The notes below the pieces were generated by a model. It was not told where the DNA came from, did not search any database, and saw nothing but the letters and a program-made list of their open reading frames with translations. Source: Paraphysoderma sedebokerense (Eukaryota > Blastocladiomycota > Physodermatomycetes > Physodermatales > Physodermataceae). Taken from it: DNA of 25,887 bases. The position numbers and the translations under genes are program-made. Positions 8,798-19,248 of the stretch are shown here, piece after piece. The stretch's first letter is position 1, and the number at the start of each line of letters is the position of its first letter. Location of the stretch: the NCBI GenBank assembly GCA_025602915.1, contig JAHLJZ010000149.1, forward strand, positions 1 through 25,887. Direction: 5' to 3'.

Positions 8798-9448
8798 TCA
8801 AAATACAAATGGAACTAATCTCCATTTTCCCCTAACGTGCCTCTTCCACTTGTCCTTACCAAACTCTGTTTCCAAGGCCTTCTCTTCGCTCCACACTCTC
8901 ATCACTAACGGAACCGTCATGACAACGACAACCAATCCCCATAGCCTATAATCTCTTAACCCCCATACCCAAAAATAGCTCCAGACACATCCAAAGAATC
9001 CGGTGTAACTAGGATGAACCAACCACTTGTACGGTCCGTCTGAAATTAGACTATGATCTTTACGAATTGTGACACTGTACGTAAACAGATTTCCAAGAGT
9101 CTTAAAACTCCATAGTCGAAGGTAAGCGGAAGCTGCGCACACAATAGCTGGAAGTATTATTGAAGACACAGAGGAGGGAGGAATAAAGGTCAAGATAGCA
9201 TAAGCCGCCGTTATAGGGTACATCAGAATAGAAAGCTGAGCGAGCTGGATGGGGACGAAAGGATCCACCTTCTTGTCTCCGGATTGTCGGGTGAGTGCAT
9301 GAGCGGGCGGAATGCCAATTCGAATTAAGAGGTAGCTCAGAAAGAACAGTATGGCATGAGGGATGGTGAAGTAGTGAGCTGGGTCAGTGTGGATTTTGGG
9401 ATATTCAATTCCCAGTAAGTAGTTTGTGTACGACTGCATTAGTGACAT
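8798..9448 (-). CDS. Isoprenylcysteine carboxyl methyltransferase (ICMT/Ste14)-like membrane enzyme
   Basis: From the ATG at 9448 the product is 216 residues with several hydrophobic helices. The C-terminal half carries the ICMT signature: N-L-F-T-Y-S-V, then SDGPYKWLVHPSYTGFFG (the R/V-H-P-S-Y motif) and W-S-E-E-K-A-L-E-T-E-F-G ending in W-R-L-V-P-F, the SAM-binding and Glu-Glu elements of the family. Such enzymes methylate the prenylated C-terminal cysteine of Ras, Rho and a-factor-like proteins in the ER membrane. The frame stays open upstream to 9510, where ACTAACATCCAG looks like a branch site and 3' splice site. A seven-base first exon at 9571-9565 would give 239 residues, but its 5' site (GTCATG) is poor, so the true start is undecided. 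Confidence 0.75.
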   Translation of the reverse strand: MSLMQSYTNYLLGIEYPKIHTDPAHYFTIPHAILFFLSYLLIRIGIPPAHALTRQSGDKKVDPFVPIQLAQLSILMYPITAAYAILTFIPPSSVSSIILPAIVCAASAYLRLWSFKTLGNLFTYSVTIRKDHSLISDGPYKWLVHPSYTGFFGCVWSYFWVWGLRDYRLWGLVVVVMTVPLVMRVWSEEKALETEFGKDKWKRHVRGKWRLVPFVF

Positions 9449-9511
9449 TCCTTCTTTACAGATAGGCAAATTCGGGACCGGCTTCTTAGTATTTAACTCT
9501 TCGCAGTTCAC

Positions 9512-10291
9512 TGGATGTTAGTTGTTCCGAGGTCAGCCGCGCATCTTGGACGTGGCTTCATGACCGCACATGTCTCTGAAAATTCTGTTGAATAGACAAA
9601 TGGCTGTTGCATTATATTATATGCCACTTGAAATATATCACGATACAATTTTCTTTCGGCTAATTTAATGCGTATGTTGTGGCCTCGTCGATCATACTGA
9701 TGATCCTGATCTTAGAATTGTCTACGACTTGGACACCTGCACTCCTGCAGAGCAGACAAGGACACAATAATTGCTGTCAATCTTAGATTAGGTAGTAATT
9801 AATGTTCAATAGTCAGCCATAATGTGTATAATACATCCTGAAGGTCGTTGAACACTCAAACATTATTGCAATAGTCATTCAATCAGCTCGAGAGTGGAAA
9901 TGACAGGGTCATATAGGAAAGTTTGATGCACAAGAAGAGATCCCATAAGCATTCTTATTCTTTATTATATTTTAGGCGATCGCATTCTTATGAGAATGTC
10001 AATTCATTTGCACAGATAAGGATATAAATTTCGTCATTTGTACCATGCTGGCATCGATTAAGCACAATAGGCTTCAGCCACCTTTCTACTGGATTCTTGC
10101 AGGAGGATCATCTCTGCAATTTCTGTATATTAAAACTCGACATTTTATCTCTTGGCAAAGAACACTCGTCCATTCCATCTCTCCCACTTTGTCAACGAAC
10201 ACATTTGCCTTTGCAAGTTCCCGCAATCTTTGCTTCTCGTCGTATGAATTCGTTGGCTCTGTAGCCATCTCTTTACAGTTTACCTTTCGTT
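9512..10291. other. Divergent intergenic region (methyltransferase / trehalose gene)
   Basis: This 780-bp stretch holds the promoters of two divergent genes. I see no recognisable RNA gene, no convincing stress-response element cluster and no protein homology. The plus frame 10045-10332 and the minus frame 10268-10086 are open by chance. Part may be a small first exon of the methyltransferase gene (see that entry). Confidence 0.4.
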
Positions 10292-13156
10292 ATGGCCCCA
10301 TCTCAACCCCTTCGTTTACTCGTCGTATCTAACCGACTCCCGGTTACAATCACCAAAAATGAAGATAGCTCTTGGAAGTTTGTCATGTCTTCTGGCGGTT
10401 TGGTGAGCGCCCTTAGTGGTCTTAAAAAGGAAATGAAGTTTACGTGGATCGGTTGGCCTGGTATGTCTTTTGATTTTAAAGACAAAAACGCAGTAATCTT
10501 ATATTGAACTGTTATATTTTGCTTCAGGTATCGACTTCCCACAAAGTGACCATGCTGTTATCTCTGAAACTCTTCTTAACGATCATTCTTGCTTCCCCGT
10601 TTTTGTCCCTGACGATATCGCCGATGCTCATTACAACGGCTTTTCGAATTCCATCTTGTGGCCATTATTTCATTATCACCCCGGCGAACTTCATTTCAAT
10701 GAGTCTCATTGGGAGGCTTATGAAATTGCCAATAATCTGTTCGCCGATGCTATCATGGAAGTCGTTAAAGAAGGGGACCTTGTTTGGGTTCAGGTATGGA
10801 GTGCGGAACTTGGAAGCCACCGATATTGAACCGATCTTGACAGTATTTATAATATAGGATTACCATCTCATGTTGCTCCCCGCATTACTGAGAAAACGAT
10901 GTCAAGAGAGAGGATTATGGAATGTTAGAATAGGTTGGTTTTTGCACACACCATTCCCCAGTAGCGAGATATATCGGTTGGTATTGCTTGTCCTTTACAT
11001 CAACGTAAGCTTTAATTAATTCATGTATTTCAGAATTCTCCCTGTTCGGAAGGAAATTTTACTTGGTGTTCTTCAATCCGACCTCCTCGGGTTTCACACT
11101 TACGATTACGCCCGACATTTCCTTTCCTCCTGTACTCGGATCCTCGGCCTTCACACGTTACCGAATGGTATTGAGTTTGAAGGTCGTTTGGTCCACGTTG
11201 GTACATTCCCTATTGGTATTGATCCCGAAAAATTCACTGATGGGCTTCAGCAGCCATCAATTCAAGCCCGCATTGCCCGGCTCCAAGAAAAATTTGCAGG
11301 GGTAAAAATCATTGTTGGTGTCGACCGCCTTGATTACATCAAAGGCGTGCCTCAGAAGCTCCACGCCTTTGAAGTGTTTTTGAGTAGACATCCTGAATGG
11401 ATTGGCAAAGTAGTGTTGGTTCAAGTCGCTGTTCCTAGTCGAACTGATGTTGAAGAATATCAAGCGTTACAGACCACCGTAAACGAATTGGTCGGCAGGA
11501 TTAACGGTAAATATGGAACCGTAGAATTTATGCCCATTCATTTTATGAACAAGAGTGTGAACTTCGAGGAATTGGTCAGCCTGTACCGTGTCAGCGATGC
11601 TTGTCTAGTTAGCAGCACTCGTGACGGCATGAACCTGGTACGTTGGGCATTTCGCTTCGTTACTCCCAAAATTTGTACTCACAATTTTTCGACTACACTA
11701 GGTGTCTTACGAATATATTGCAACCCAAAAAGATCGACATGGAGTTATGATTCTGTCAGAATTTGCCGGGGCTGCACAATCACTTAATGGTGAGTAATTT
11801 CTCATGCTACCTTCACGCCTTGTCGTAAAATACTTATTCACTTTTTTATTGTTCGCTCACTACAGGTTCCATCATTGTAAACCCATGGAATACCGATGAG
11901 CTTGCAACTGCCATCCACGACGCCTTAACTATGCCCGATGACCTCCGCAAATCAAATCATCAGAAGTTATTCCGATATGTCACAAAATACACAGCCGCCT
12001 ACTGGGGGCTCAGTTATGTTAATGAATTAAGGGTTCGTGTTGTGAAGCGACATTAATTGACATTTGATGCCCTCTAATTTTCTTTATTCAGAGGGTTTCC
12101 GAAGAGCATGATCATCGTATGCAGCTTCCGAGGTTATCTCTGGACGACCTTGTCAATATGCATCAAAAGAGCACAAAGAAGAAAGTCATCTTCCTTGACT
12201 ATGACGGCACTTTGACGTCAGCCCATAAACTCCCTGAATTTGCTCGACCGTCTTCAAGTATTCTAAATACTCTCGAGCTTTTGTCCAAGCTGCCGAATAC
12301 ACACGTCTACATCCTATCTGGCCGATCCCGACATCACCTCTCGCAATGGTTCCACAATAACAGGTTCATCGACGTTGGATTGTCTGCGGAACATGGCTGC
12401 TTTTACAAACATCCTCCTTCTCTCAATTTTTCGCCCTCCAATTTATCTCCAGACGAAGCGAAATCTTATAGAGTGGAATCCGATGGATGGTACCGTCTTG
12501 TGAATCAAGTGGATGGAAGCTGGAGAGAAACTATCAGACCACTCTTCCAACACTATACGGAACGTACTCCAGGAAGTTTTATTGAAGAAAAAGAGGTCAA
12601 TATTACTTGGCATTACAGAAATGCAGATCCTGAATTTGGAAGTTGGCAAGCGGCTGAGCTCCAGGTTAACTTGGAGAAAATTTTGAGTCATATGGCGGTT
12701 TCGGTACATATCTTTTTATCAGTACTTGACCTTTATACGTGAAACTGACGTGGACTATTTTTGCTCTACTTTTCAAAGGCCGTTCTTGGGACAAAAACTG
12801 TCGAGCTGCGTCCGTCTAGCGTTGATAAATCCACGGCTGTTCGTGCCATATTACGAGATTTATGTCTTCACTACAAAGATCCTCAAGCTATTGATTTCAT
12901 CTTATGTGTCGGAGACGGTAAAACAGACGAAGTTGTGTTTGGATTGCTGAACGAATGGAGCGGGGCACCTGGCAGCTCAATGGCTGCAGCTTTGGGGACG
13001 ACGGGATCAGTCGATGATAAAGTGGGTAAAGTAGAAACCATTACTTGTACTGTAGGTAAGAAACAGACTGGCGCCAAGTTTTACGTCGAAAGTGTACGAC
13101 AGGTGACTGAATTGTTGAGAGGAATAGGAGAAAGAGAAAAAGTTGACGGACATTAA
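10292..13156 (+). CDS. Fused trehalose-6-phosphate synthase / trehalose-6-phosphate phosphatase
   Basis: Eight exons (10292-10460, 10528-10793, 10858-10976, 11034-11637, 11702-11789, 11866-12032, 12092-12703, 12779-13156) give 800 residues. Residues about 6-480 are a GT20 synthase domain that makes trehalose-6-phosphate from UDP-glucose and glucose-6-phosphate: LLVVSNRLPV, SSGGLVSAL, WIGWPG, YHPGELHF, DYHLMLLP, GWFLHTPFPSSEIYR, GVDRLDYIKG, DGMNLVSYEY and LSEFAGAAQSL are all present, including the sugar-nucleotide-binding Arg/Lys pair. Residues about 495-795 are a HAD phosphatase domain: FLDYDGTLT (Asp507, Asp509), ILSGRSR, GLSAEHGCF, TPGSFIEEKEV, TWHYRNADPE and GDGKTDE. In yeast the active synthase (Tps1) and the phosphatase (Tps2, with a decayed synthase half) are separate. 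Here the synthase half starts like Tps1 and looks intact, so a bifunctional enzyme is possible. It is cytosolic and part of stress-protectant synthesis. Confidence 0.9.
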
Positions 13157-13630
13157 AAATGGGTTGTTTATTGCAAGATATCTCTTCCGATTTGTCGTAA
13201 GATTTGCCATTCTGTTGGCTTTTCCACGGCATAGGTTTTAAAGTGAAATCGTTGATTCAGAGTATTCATATAAACCATGTATTGTACTGATATTTCAATA
13301 GCATTTTGTGATAATAACAATATAGAACTTTTCATATTGCAAAGCGATGCACCCATCAGAACTATAAGTGTTATCTTGAGGTGTTTTGTCAATGATAATA
13401 ATTAAATTACCCTTTATTGATTGAATGGTACCAGTAATGCCGTTTTGCAGTGGCCATGATTGATTCCTTCAGATAATTATCAACCCAATAAGAAATTGTG
13501 CTCAATAGTAATCTGTAAATCCGCAAACAAAGTACAGATATTGTAAGTCATGAAAGAAATAAAAAATATTATGGTCAAATTCGTCAACCTTATAAATTGG
13601 CAGTAAACTCGTCGAACAGGGAGGAAAGGG

Positions 13631-13640
13631 GCCACGTGGC
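13631..13640. promoter_or_regulatory. Palindromic E-box GCCACGTGGC
   Basis: This is a perfect 10-bp palindrome around CACGTG, the site of bHLH factors (Cbf1-type in fungi). It lies about 390 bp upstream of the eL31 start and 20 bp from a telobox-like motif. The pairing of these two motifs in a ribosomal protein promoter is suggestive, not proven. Confidence 0.4.
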
Positions 13641-13659
13641 TCGTCAAAATCTTTCCTTC

Positions 13660-13670
13660 ACCCTAAACCC
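13660..13670. promoter_or_regulatory. Telobox-like ACCCTAAACCC
   Basis: The motif contains CCCTAA, the complement of the telomere-type TTAGGG. In many fungi Tbf1-type Myb factors bind such boxes in ribosomal protein promoters. It is about 360 bp upstream of the eL31 ATG. Assignment to eL31 is inferred from position. Confidence 0.4.
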
Positions 13671-14026
13671 ATCGAATTTTTGATTCCATCTCATCGAACA
13701 TACCCATCCATCGAGTTGCGGTCACTTTTATATTTTGGTATGTGTCTTATCAGTGTATTTTGGTTATATCATACACATATTTATCGTTATTTGTACTGAC
13801 TTGGATGGTTTCTTGCTTTGTATTTTGTGGCTGCCCGACTACACTTTTGTTGATGGACGATTTTCACTTGACAACCGACTTATCCTCCCTCCCTTGATAT
13901 TCTCTCATACCAATATCTCTCTCTTATTGATCATACGTGCTCTCTGTTGTCTTGATCATTTTTATCTCATCGCGGCTGATCGAAATTGAAATTGTAAATC
14001 GCAAAACGTTCACATAGAAATCACAA

Positions 14027-14704
14027 ATGGCTAAAGATAAGGGTACCAAGCGTTCTGCTATCTCTGAAGTTGTGACAAGGGAATATACTATTCACTTGCA
14101 CAAATATGTGTTCGGAAAGTAAGTGGTAGACAGATTTTTTCATTAGAATATTGGAGTGCGGACGAGTCTGTCTTTGTAGAATTTGTGGCGTTGGTTACTT
14201 CGAAATGGGATCGTGCTATGTGTAAAATCTGCGTTAGGCTGGCCAGAATATGTTCGTGGATGGAGTTGGGGAATGATTTATGTGGAGAGATCAATATTCT
14301 CTGTTGCTTCAGATGGATTATTAACCCGGCTCGCACTCCAGGACCTTCAAGAAACGAGCCCCCACCGCCGTGAAGGCCATCAAGGCTTTCGCCAAGAAAC
14401 ATATGGGAACCAGCGATGTCCGTCTCGACCCGGGTCTCAACCAGGCCGTTTGGAAACAAGGTGTCAAGAATGTTCCCCGTCGTCTTCGTTTGAGAATCTC
14501 TCGCCGCAGAAATGACGATGAGGAAGCCAAAGAAAAATTGTACTCCCTCGTTGAATTCGTTCCTTGCACCAGCTTTAAAGGTTTGTTCTGAAAATTTGCT
14601 GATGAGTGATTTATTTTGTATTTCTGACTCTTTCCTTTGCTCACTGAATCAAAATTAATTGTGGAATGTTAGGTCTTCAAACCGAAAAGGTCGATGAAGC
14701 TTAA
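14027..14704 (+). CDS. RPL31: Ribosomal protein eL31 (60S subunit)
   Basis: Three exons (14027-14118, 14342-14580, 14673-14704) encode 120 residues of the large-subunit protein eL31, located near the polypeptide exit tunnel. Diagnostic blocks are [67 protein letters not shown] and LYSLVEFVP, ending L-Q-T-E-K-V-D-E-A. Length matches the family (about 113-125). Intron 1 is 223 nt and splits the codon of Lys31; intron 2 is 92 nt and splits the Gly codon before LQTEKVDEA. The second exon is rich in C-ending preferred codons (AAG, GCC, ATC), unlike neighbouring genes, as expected for a highly expressed gene. Confidence 0.95.
14599..14647 (+). ncRNA. Possible box C/D snoRNA in eL31 intron 2
   Basis: Intron 2 contains GCTGATGAG (box C-like, 14599-14605), CTGA at 14624-14627 (possible D') and CTGA at 14644-14647 (possible D). 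Flanking AATTTG (14593-14598) and CAAAATT (14650-14656) could form a short terminal stem with one bulged base. Ribosomal protein introns commonly host such RNAs. Against it: the first base of box C is C rather than purine, the C-to-D span is short, and I could not match the guide stretch to rRNA. Confidence 0.2.
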
Positions 14705-15398
14705 ATATACAGGTCCCCCATGTTAAATCTTGTGTCATAGTTCTTTGTTTGAAAATAATAAAAGCAATGTTACAGCCATGAAATGTTGTTTTTGTCAAAT
14801 TTACTCGATCACAGATGGTTCTTTGGATCTGTATTCCAATTTTGATGACTTGAATTAGCATTGTCTCAAAATGTCCACGCCTTGATCAATGATGTTCACC
14901 AAACCGAACAAGGTCGATCTTTCGCCGTTCATGTGTGCCATACAAGAAGTCCGGAAAGCTATCACCCATATTTCTATACTAGATGTAAGTTTATTAATTC
15001 ACAACACTGCAATATAACATTGAGTATCTGGGAAGCTGCAGAATTGCCTCCTAAAAAATACTCCTCGAACGCCCTTTATGTATTGTTGCCGAGAGGAGTA
15101 ACATTTGATTCGCGGCTGACTCCCAGCGAACCATTCCACTTCCATCTGCTATTCTGCTCATCAGACAGAATATTCTCTGAAGTGCAACTCTCCTACATTC
15201 CGTTTTGACGTCCGTCCGCAGTTAACAGCCAAAAAGATTACATTCTATACCTCTCCGCTCCCCAACAGCAAAAGAATTGCAAACAGTCAGGAGTCGCTGA
15301 TACCAATTTTGCGACACGTCTCCTAGACCTGCGTCTCTCTGATATACCCTCGTTCTTCTCTTATACCAAACGAAATACTAAAAGTAAAAGATAAAAAA
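14705..15398. other. Intergenic between eL31 and the pentaspan gene
   Basis: This 694-bp stretch includes the eL31 3' end, with AATAAAA near 14756 as a likely poly(A) signal. An open frame at 14861-15208 (no ATG at its start, no recognised family) could be chance or a relic. The last 150 bp, with CTCTGATATACCC and an A-rich leader just before the ATG at 15399, are the pentaspan gene's promoter and 5' untranslated region. Confidence 0.4.
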
Positions 15399-18300
15399 AT
15401 GAAGATACCCTTGATTATACAATTTCTTCCTTTCCTACTTCTGGTTGTCTCGAATGTGCCGGCTTCATTCCAATCTCCCATCGCCCCAAACCCCGATAAC
15501 GAATGCTCCTTGTCCGAATCCCTTTCTCCCGCAATAACTAAAAGATCGCTCTCATCCTCCTCATCACCAAATTATTATGCCAATGCGGTTCCTACTATCC
15601 CACGAATTAACATGACCCAGGCGTTAAATTCTACTGCATTCCGACCTCTATCCTTAGAGTCAGTCAACCGACAAAATCTTGATGCCCAGCTAGGCAGAAT
15701 TGGGGGATTAAATGTCTGGATTGCAATCGCAAAAGATGCGAGAAATACTATGAGAAAAAATGAAACTTTCACCATGGAAAAGTTACAGAGTTATGCGGCA
15801 AGTGACGGAGTAGGAAAAGCTATTTCAAATTGGCTGGTAAGTTGTCATCTCCACTTTATGTGATGATACCTGATATTTTCAGCAAATTATAGAACCAAAT
15901 GAAAAAGGTAGACTAACAGTACAGTCATCTGCATTTAGAATCTGGTTGTCTTTCTAGCGTTTAATCTTCTCGCGGCATTCCTTATGCTTCTTTGCGCTCC
16001 TTGCATTTGTATCTTTGGAATATGTCGAAGACGTCGAAAATTTGATTATACCGTGGCACCATCAACTAAACAGCAAAGAATGACGCTAGGATTTCTGGCT
16101 GTGGTTTTCATATTTGAACTGTAAGCTATCCCTTTCCCTTCGATCTACTCTTGGATTCATTGAAACGAATTTAATCTCATGTCCGTCTTTATTTGATTCA
16201 GTGTCGCCGTTATCTGCGCTCTCCAAGGAAACACCACCGCCTCAAGTGGATTGATGAACGCATTCGGTTCTGTCGGTACTGGTATTGAGGCATTCCAAGC
16301 CTTCTCTGACAATGTGAAACCAAGCGTTTCTCAGGTTTTCGTACAAGTTCAAACAACTGCGAACTCATCCATTGATAAAGTAACCGACACAACTGGCCTT
16401 ACGTCATTTATTAACGGAATGATTGGTCAAGTGAACACGTTGAGCACTGATTTGGGAGATTTGGACCAGATTTTAATAGATGTGATGACAAATTCTGTTT
16501 ACCTGGAGACCAACTTGACAGCTGCAACTGGGAACATAACAATTTTGACAAATGGTATGTATACAGTCACTTATCTTGTCATTCAGGCACTTACTCAATT
16601 CTCCGTCCGTATCCCAAAACTGTGCCATTCGATATCCTGGAGCAGACCTCCAAACCATCAGCACCAACGCTTCTGACTTGAATAATGTGCAAACCGTCGG
16701 AAGTTTAACTTATCAGCTCATTAGCTCAATACCCGGCATTCCAGACTTCAGCGGCGTAGTCATAACCAATTTCAGCTCGCTACCTAATATTACCGACGCG
16801 ACCGCCCCGTTGAGAAATGTCCCAAATCTGAAAACAAAAGCAGATGATGCAAAAACCGAAGTTACTAATATGAATAATAGCCTGGGTACAACAATTACTG
16901 ATGCCCGCGAAAGTAAGTGTTTCCCATTCTTATTGCCCGTCGCACCACTTCTTTGGATATGTATTCTAAACATTCGCCTATTTTTATCGCGAACAGGTTT
17001 AAAGAGTAAAGTCAAAGACCTTTTAGGAACTGCAAATGTTCAAATTTCGGCCCAAATTGAGAGTTCTCCATTTTCCGCGCAAATGGATCAATCTTTGAAT
17101 GATGCCAGACAAGCATACGTGACTGTCGGGAAATTCTTTTTGACTCCAATCGATGATGGTAGATATTACACGACTTTGAGCATTGGATTAGTTGTAGTTT
17201 TAATTATGGTCACCGTGGGAGTTGCTACAGCAGCTAAGGCACCCAAAGGATTGAAGTGGTTCGTTTTTTCTACTATGGCTTTGTCCTATCTTTTTGTTAT
17301 AAATATTAATTTTCTTTTGTTTGTTTAGTGGCGCTTGTACCGCAATACCGATTTCTTCATTCTTGTTTCTCTTTTGTATTGTTCACCTCTTATTCGCCCT
17401 GGTTGTGAACGAGGTATGTCAAGAGCTGGATTCCAACGCACCCTTCAGACAAACTGCTGCGATCACCAAAAATCAAATGCTCCCTGCTCTTGGTGCTGTG
17501 GGTTTCCAAACCCTTGAAAATTGCAATAAGAATTACACTCTTTTGGAAGCAGTCGGCAGAGTTGATATCAGTCAATTTAGAAACGTTTGGACTCCGCAAC
17601 AGGTTGACGATATCCAAAAATTGTTGAACACTGTCGCGAACTTCAGTCTTGCTCGACAAGCTAGTGATGCCTTCGACCAAATTAATTGGAACCAAACCAT
17701 CAACGACGTGTTCAACCTGGATGTCAAGTGCGTTTAATAATTTCTGTCAAATCTCGATCGTTCTTCGACCGTACTAACGTTCTCTGTTCTCCAATGTTCA
17801 ACTTGCAGTTCTCTTTTCAATCTCGGTAACACCTCGATACAGGACCAACTCTCACCTTTCAACAGCTCTCAATTTACGTCATTCAATTACAGTCAATACA
17901 CTAACGAGACCAACTCAAACGCAATCAATACTACCTCTCTGACGAATTTCCGCGGCGTATTAGATAATATTATGAATAGTGTTGATGACACCGCTTTCAA
18001 TTATGGCAACGGCTCCTACAATAACGCAATGAAACTCACTTGCGTTGATGATTTTAAAGCCAAGATCCAAACCATTTTGAATTTAATTGATTTGACTACA
18101 AATACTACCGCAGTGAACATCGAAAACAGTAGAATTGCGATGTTGAATGTAACTCAAACCTTGGAGTCCACTGTGAACTTGATTCCGGTACAAAAGCTTT
18201 CCTTAATTTGAAAGTTCAGAACAGCTTTATTAATTGCACTCCATCATTGATAGGGCAAAGTAGCGAGTATCGTAACCAAAGCCAACAATATCATTGCTGC

Positions 18301-19248
18301 GGTCGGCCAATTCATAGTTGACACTAAGAACGACGTCAGTATTCATTTTTCAACTCTTTCTGTTGATAACGTTTCTACAGGAGATACTAAAAATTATGTG
18401 AACTGCAGATTGTAACCAATCGTATCCCTTCAATTCGTACAGAATTAGTTGTAGGTGCGACATCTGTACAAAATACAGTCACCCAAGCATTGTCTTGCCA
18501 ACCTTTAGCTTCGTCCATTCTGTACGCTAGAGATTCCACTTGTCAAGTGTTCTTGTAAGTTCTTCCTTTCATTACGTTTTCAGATTAATAAAATTAACAT
18601 TTCTATCCTTACAGAGGTGGCATTGACGCACTTTGGCTGGCCTGCTTTGTCGGAGGATTCGTTACAGTTGTAGCCATCATCGCGATTACCATGATTAACC
18701 GCCGCATTGAAGAATCTGCGAACGCCCAATTCGATAAATCTATTAATAAACCAAAGGACCCGCAACAAACTTCATTACTGCCTATTCCTGTCCCATCTGG
18801 CAACATCCAAGCTACCGCGAGAGCTAGTGCAGTTATGTCATCGCCTAGTGGTCAAGGACCCAGAATGTCGAGACCACCAAGTTTTGTCGCGACTCCTCTG
18901 GCCGTTACGACTGGGACACCACCCAAGGGTAGAAGTCGAAGCAACACCGCGAATGGAGGACAAGCGCCGTTCTCCCCCGATGAGATTGAAAACATGATGC
19001 AGAGTGATTTTGGAAGGTATGTCAATCCGTAGAATTTGCGTACCGCCGATGACTTACCCTAACCTTATTATATTTATTGTAGGCAACGACTTTCGATAGC
19101 CGGTCGCGAACTTCTCTCCCCTATCTCCCCCCAAAGTCAAGGCAATCGTAGCAGATCAACCAGTGTGACCAGTGCGATGAGGCCACCAATATATGAAAAC
19201 AGCGCGACTTCCACACCTCCTACTAGAAGTGTTTTTCCTGAAGATTAA
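15399..19248 (+). CDS. Prominin-like pentaspan membrane glycoprotein
   Basis: Eleven exons (15399-15836, 15939-16120, 16202-16554, 16646-16912, 16997-17258, 17329-17727, 17809-18187, 18254-18334, 18409-18554, 18615-19016, 19083-19248) encode 1024 residues. Layout: signal peptide (1-23); N-terminal ectodomain; TM1 (about 147-172) running into a Cys-rich turn, LLCAPCICIFGICRRRRK; TM2 (about 190-212); a roughly 260-residue ectodomain loop rich in N-x-S/T; TM3 (about 472-494); TM4 (about 502-526); a second loop of about 310 residues; TM5 (about 840-864); and a 160-residue Pro/Ser-rich cytoplasmic tail. Signal peptide, five spans, two large glycosylated loops and a Cys-rich TM1-TM2 turn are the prominin (CD133) plan; prominins shape membrane protrusions and bind sterol. 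Tweety or the fungal fusion protein Prm1 are alternatives. Family assignment rests on topology more than sequence identity. Confidence 0.6.

Larger units (their letters stand above)
13157..14026. other. Intergenic region with the eL31 promoter
   Basis: This 870-bp stretch lacks convincing coding content; the frame 13735-13989 is hydrophobic, Ile/Leu-rich and without a family. The part nearest eL31 carries the promoter-like motifs listed separately (13631-13640 and 13660-13670) and pyrimidine-rich tracts typical of ribosomal protein gene leaders. 13157-13560 shows nothing I can name beyond AT-rich sequence. Confidence 0.45.

Noticed and set aside
10045-10332. 95-codon open frame overlapping the trehalose gene start
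   Set aside because: It overlaps the well-supported first exon in another frame and shows no homology.
13735-13989. 84-codon hydrophobic open frame upstream of eL31
   Set aside because: Composition follows the pyrimidine-rich leader region expected before a ribosomal protein gene; no recognisable protein.
14861-15208. 115-codon open frame between eL31 and the pentaspan gene
   Set aside because: The frame starts without ATG and has no recognised motif. A GTAAGT at about 14985 could be a splice donor, but no partner exon is evident. Left as unexplained rather than called a gene.
16555-16645. Reading the pentaspan protein straight through SPSVSQNCAIRYPG as coding
   Set aside because: That frame needs a 3' splice at 16590 with the wrong phase. 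A GT-AG intron 16555-16645 joins both sides exactly in frame (Asn-Asp-Leu-Gln), so this stretch is intronic in my model.
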